From Bacteroidota bacterium (lineage in GTDB: Bacteria > Bacteroidota > Bacteroidia > 2-12-FULL-35-15): a stretch of 64,000 nucleotides of DNA. The translations under genes and the position numbers were made by a program. The DNA lies in the NCBI GenBank assembly GCA_005772895.1, contig SXIH01000062.1:120761-184760 (forward strand). The letters run 5' to 3'. Below the pieces are notes generated by a model. That model was not told where the DNA came from. It saw nothing but the letters and a program-made list of their open reading frames with translations, and ran no database searches. Shown in pieces: positions 62,822 through 64,000 of the stretch (position 1 is the stretch's first letter; each line of letters begins with the position of its first letter).

Positions 62822-64000
62822 TTATTTTATTCTAGATTTTAATACTTGAACCATTTTTTCCTGTGCACGCACTTTTACTTTTTCATCCGTTTTCCGATAC
62901 TCATTATTTTGTGTGCTTCCCAACATTCGCGCTTTTGTATTGTCTGCCCAAAGCGTATCCATAATATTTTTTAACTGTTTTTGAATAGCAGAATCATAAA
63001 TGGGAACGGCAACTTCAGAGCGATGATCTAAATTTCTTGTCATCCAATCTGCCGAAGATATAAAGTATTTCTCATGTCCTTTGTTATGAAATATGAACAC
63101 TCTGCTATGTTCTAAATATTTATCCACAATACTTATTGCTTCTATATTTTCGCTTAAGCCCTTTATTCCTGCTACCAGAGAGCAGATTCCCCGAACAATT
63201 AATTTTATTTCCACTCCTTCCGAACTTGCCTCATACAATTTATAAATCATTTGTGGATCAACTAAATTATTCAGTTTCAAAAAAATAGATGCGGGCTTGT
63301 TTGCACGTGCATGTTGAATTTCTTTGTTGATAAGTTGATACAATCGTTTCCGCATATAAAAAGGAGAAACTAACAAATGTTTGTAGCTCCCACCTTTATA
63401 ATTATCCGAATAAAAATTAAAAACCCTTTCAACCTCTTCTGTTATTTGACTATCAGATGTAAGCAGTGTATGGTCGGTATAAACTCGTGCCGTATCACCA
63501 TTAAAGTTTCCTGTTCCGATATGTGCATACTGATTTATTGTTCCGGATTCTTTTCTGGTGATTAAAAACATTTTTGAATGTATCTTCAATCCAGGCACAC
63601 CATAAATTACATTTGCGCCTTCTTCTTTAAGTTTATCCGACCAATAAATATTTGCTTCTTCATCAAACCGTGCCTGCAACTCAATTACTGCTGTAACTGT
63701 TTTCCCATTTTTTAGTGCATTTATTAATGCTTGCACAATACTTGAATTTTTTGCAACACGATACAAAGTAATTTTAATGCTTTGCACTTTCGGGTCGATA
63801 GACGCCTCTCTTAAAAAGTCGATGATGTGATCAAACGACTGATATGGATAAGTAAGCAAAACGTCTTTCTTCTTAATAACTTTAATTAATGAAGTCTGAT
63901 CTTTAAAGTCGGGATGCTTTAGAGGTTTTATTTTTTTATAACTCAAATCGGGATGACCTACATTCGGAAATGAAATAAAATCTTTAAAATTGTGATATCG
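62822..64000 (-). CDS. ppk1: Polyphosphate kinase 1 (5' part outside window)
   Basis: The C-terminal about 392 residues are visible; the N-terminus is beyond base 64000. The reading starts RYHNFKDFISFPNVGHPDL, a conserved PPK1 segment. The catalytic HKD-like motifs follow: VQSIKITLYRVAKNSSIVQALI, GVPGLKIHSKMFLITRK (phospho-His candidate in KIHSK) and EHSRVFIFHNKGHEKYFISSADWMTRNLDHRSE. It makes inorganic polyphosphate from ATP. It precedes ppx by one base. Confidence 0.94.
   Translation of the reverse strand, partial: RYHNFKDFISFPNVGHPDLSYKKIKPLKHPDFKDQTSLIKVIKKKDVLLTYPYQSFDHIIDFLREASIDPKVQSIKITLYRVAKNSSIVQALINALKNGKTVTAVIELQARFDEEANIYWSDKLKEEGANVIYGVPGLKIHSKMFLITRKESGTINQYAHIGTGNFNGDTARVYTDHTLLTSDSQITEEVERVFNFYSDNYKGGSYKHLLVSPFYMRKRLYQLINKEIQHARANKPASIFLKLNNLVDPQMIYKLYEASSEGVEIKLIVRGICSLVAGIKGLSENIEAISIVDKYLEHSRVFIFHNKGHEKYFISSADWMTRNLDHRSEVAVPIYDSAIQKQLKNIMDTLWADNTKARMLGSTQNNEYRKTDEKVKVRAQEKMVQVLKSRIK

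Noticed and set aside
63301-63320. GCACGTGC at about 63304 as a further parS site
   Set aside because: Only the inner eight bases are palindromic; the TTCC/GGAA arms needed by ParB are missing.
1-64000. tRNA, rRNA, prophage, integron or insertion sequence
   Set aside because: No cloverleaf, rRNA segment, integrase, transposase or phage structural gene was recognised on either strand.

Overview
The window looks like chromosome of an AT-rich member of the phylum Bacteroidota (Bacteroidetes). The evidence is: three very large surface proteins with type B C-terminal signals for type IX secretion (T9SS), a type A T9SS protein with a SprB-like repeat, two PorP/SprF outer-membrane proteins, PD40/OmpA partner proteins, DUF4292, the EnvC-like protein with a degenerate LytM domain, and several promoter-like sequences of the Bacteroidota form TTTG-N19-TAnnTTTG. 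No tRNA, rRNA, CRISPR array, prophage or complete insertion sequence was seen. Both edges cut genes (lutB on the left, ppk1 on the right).

Layout. 1-3466 (minus strand): partial lutB, an M28 peptidase and rpiB. 3467-3969: an AT-rich divergent intergenic region with DnaA-box-like nonamers. 3970-7899 (plus): nadA, mnmG and a zinc-ribbon methyltransferase. Four near-identical palindromes matching the ParB centromere site parS lie between 6953 and 8115 and were seen nowhere else in the window, so this end is probably close to the chromosome origin. 7900-8668 is non-coding with a terminator and a second strong hairpin. 8669-10332: a Cys/Met-metabolism PLP enzyme and a GNAT acetyltransferase, tail to tail. 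10339-16885 (minus): tatA, gatA, an MltD-like transglycosylase with two LysM domains, then four small secreted proteins including a CHAP-like and a transglutaminase-like one.

17083-23693 (plus) is the first T9SS type B locus (PKD-repeat giant, TPR/PD40 protein, PorP/SprF). 23690-31756 (minus) is a long tight run: B12-binding mutase subunit, crotonase, flippase, dut, sugar nucleotidyltransferase, TPR lipoprotein, DUF4292 lipoprotein, EnvC-like. A polytopic histidine kinase (31846-35553) precedes it and a TMTC-like membrane protein is divergent from the kinase. 37630-44267 (plus) is the second T9SS type B locus (SBBP/PKD giant, PorP/SprF, PD40/OmpA), followed by a MORN-like secreted protein, a multi-PAS HisKA_2 kinase and a LytTR response regulator (44382-50221).

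50329-53115 (minus): a small anchored protein and RNase R, the latter carrying an in-frame heptamer repeat. 53232-58300 (plus): an ECF sigma factor, a membrane-anchored putative anti-sigma protein that itself ends in a T9SS type B-like domain, and a third type B giant. 58466-61923 (plus): a GbsR/MarR regulator and a five-gene operon, with matching TTTCA-N8-TGAAA elements in front of both. 61924-64000 (minus): polyphosphate genes ppk1-ppx.

The most notable items are the parS cluster, the sigma/anti-sigma pair that links transcription to a T9SS signal domain, the GbsR operator pair with a tandem-duplicated membrane protein, the secreted thiol-enzyme cluster, and the heptamer repeats (one inside RNase R).
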